Assembly (NCBI GenBank): GCA_004356105.1
Contig: SMYC01000045.1
Coordinates: 1-64,000, forward strand
Direction of reading: 5' to 3'
DNA length: 64,000 bases
Source: Acidobacteriota bacterium
GTDB lineage: Bacteria; Acidobacteriota; Vicinamibacteria; Marinacidobacterales; SMYC01
Part shown: piece after piece, positions 63,121 to 64,000 of the stretch
Numbering within the stretch: position 1 is the stretch's first letter
How the letters are laid out: every line of letters begins with the position of its first letter
The notes under the pieces: model-generated
What the model saw: only the letters and a program-made list of their open reading frames with translations
Database searches by the model: none
Told to the model about the DNA's origin: nothing
Made by a program: the position numbers and the translations under genes

Positions 63121-64000
63121 ATGAAAGACCTCGCTTTGGCCTGGCGGGTGCTTTGGCGCTCGCGTAGCACGCCGGCTCTCGTGCTGACGCTTGGGCTCGG
63201 TATGGGTGCTCTCAGTGCGATGTTCAGTGTTCTCGATGGCGTGTTGTTGAAGCCACTTCCCTACTTGGAGCCGGACCGTCTCGTCACCGTCTGGCGATTG
63301 CCGAAAACGAGTTTTTCGCCGGCGGACTACCTCGACGTCGCGGAGATGAATCAAGTCTTTGACTCCATCACCGCCTATTCCGGTGACAACTTCGGTCTCG
63401 TGCATGCGGGAGGGGAGCCGCAGCGAGTTTTCGGCGCACGTACCACCACCAGCTTCTTCGACGTGATGGGGGCGCCTCCACTCATCGGAAGAACCTATGG
63501 TGAGGATGACCGCTACGATGGTCGCGTCGTCGTGTTTCGTCACGACGTCTGGGAGACAATTTTCGGACGCGATCCTGACGTGATTGGGCGAACCGTACGC
63601 CTCAACGACGAGCCCTACGTCGTCATCGGTGTCATGCCGCCGGAGTTCACTGCCGTCCGTGCTCGCTTGTGGACGCCTAGTGAAGGCCGCGTTCCCGCGG
63701 CACCCATCGATGTCGAGGGCGACATCGCATCGAACCGGCGCCTCTCTTATCTCCGGCTCATCGGACGGCTCCGTCCCGACGCGACCCTTTCAGGCGCGCA
63801 AGCGGACGCGGATCGCATCGGGGAACATTTGAAAGGCGCGCTCGCGTCGCGCGGTGAGAATTTTGGACTCCTGGTAGAGCCCATGCACGAGACGCTCGTT
63901 GGGGCCGCGCGGCAACCGCTATGGATGCTCTTCGGCGCGTCGACGCTTCTGCTCATGATTACCTGTGCGAATGTCGCCGGCATGTTGATCGGCCGCGGCG
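63121..64000 (+). CDS. MacB-like ABC permease of the ADOP type (3' end outside window)
   Basis: The first helix [20 protein letters not shown] is followed by [20 protein letters not shown] and [17 protein letters not shown], the characteristic start of ADOP permeases. The MacB_PCD extracellular domain follows ([57 protein letters not shown]) with the second helix beginning at [20 protein letters not shown]. The frame is open to the window edge. Its usual N-terminal leader and PadR partner lie inverted just upstream. Confidence 0.88.
   Translation, partial: MKDLALAWRVLWRSRSTPALVLTLGLGMGALSAMFSVLDGVLLKPLPYLEPDRLVTVWRLPKTSFSPADYLDVAEMNQVFDSITAYSGDNFGLVHAGGEPQRVFGARTTTSFFDVMGAPPLIGRTYGEDDRYDGRVVVFRHDVWETIFGRDPDVIGRTVRLNDEPYVVIGVMPPEFTAVRARLWTPSEGRVPAAPIDVEGDIASNRRLSYLRLIGRLRPDATLSGAQADADRIGEHLKGALASRGENFGLLVEPMHETLVGAARQPLWMLFGASTLLLMITCANVAGMLIGRG

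Overview
The window is about 62-65 % GC and comes from a Gram-negative bacterium. It carries outer-membrane proteins (an Omp85-type barrel and a TolC-type channel), many lipoproteins, HslUV, an MglA GTPase with a Roadblock partner, and fragments of eukaryotic-type Ser/Thr kinase / TolB-like proteins. It also has a PadR regulator next to a MacB-like permease of the ADOP type. This mix is most typical of Acidobacteriota or a neighbouring deep lineage such as a Myxococcota-like group. The assignment is inference, because there is no rRNA in the window.

Layout. 1-12.8 kb is housekeeping: lipoprotein, hslU-hslV, a sigma factor with a zinc-finger anti-sigma/TPR protein, glycerate kinase, TPR protein, serine hydrolase, Omp85 barrel, AIM24-like protein and tRNA-Asn. 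12.8-17.1 kb is a compact information-processing block on the minus strand: SRP RNA-dnaX-ybaB-recR, then Roadblock-mglA, with tRNA-Ser. 17.1-23.9 kb is a TetR-TolC-MFP-RND efflux operon. 24-28 kb holds a secreted esterase, a radical-SAM/SPASM-like protein with an odd cysteine spacing, and a metallo-beta-lactamase-fold protein. 28-31.3 kb is small accessory material: a nucleotidyltransferase pair, a broken lipoprotein, a kinase stub, a Ca/Na antiporter and a MazEF-like pair.

31.3-45.6 kb is a minus-strand operon for uptake and CoA activation of an organic acid: a PaaK-like ligase, livF, livK, livM, livH, an acyl-CoA synthetase, an alpha/beta hydrolase and livG. A 5.6-kb block of toxin-antitoxin genes and gene debris (34.5-40.0 kb) splits livK from livM. 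A second accessory block (45.7-49.2 kb) lies just upstream of livG between two copies of a ~150-bp sequence. It holds a CRISPR fossil: a WYL-type regulator stub, a collapsed cas4-cas1 fusion, an intact-looking cas2 and two repeats. A frameshifted DNA-binding protein/nucleotidyltransferase pair lies with it. The duplicated sequence contains the 3' end of the upstream cytochrome c gene and the 5' end of livG, so the block split a formerly contiguous locus.

50.5-53.3 kb carries a TMTC-like membrane glycosyltransferase and an AAC(3)-family acyltransferase. 53.6-59.9 kb is the most interesting intact locus: a tightly coupled six-gene operon. It encodes an aspartoacylase-type deacylase, a DUF819 transporter, an SDR, a 150-residue mini-aminotransferase without the PLP lysine, a complete aminotransferase and a GHKL-type ATPase with an Ig-like tail. 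59.9-64 kb is debris and small modules: a GspE C-terminal relic, a nucleotidyltransferase pair, and a ~930-bp inversion that has swapped the ends of a MalK-type ABC ATPase and an ADOP permease system. Single-base frameshifts recur, so some could be sequence errors rather than true pseudogenes.
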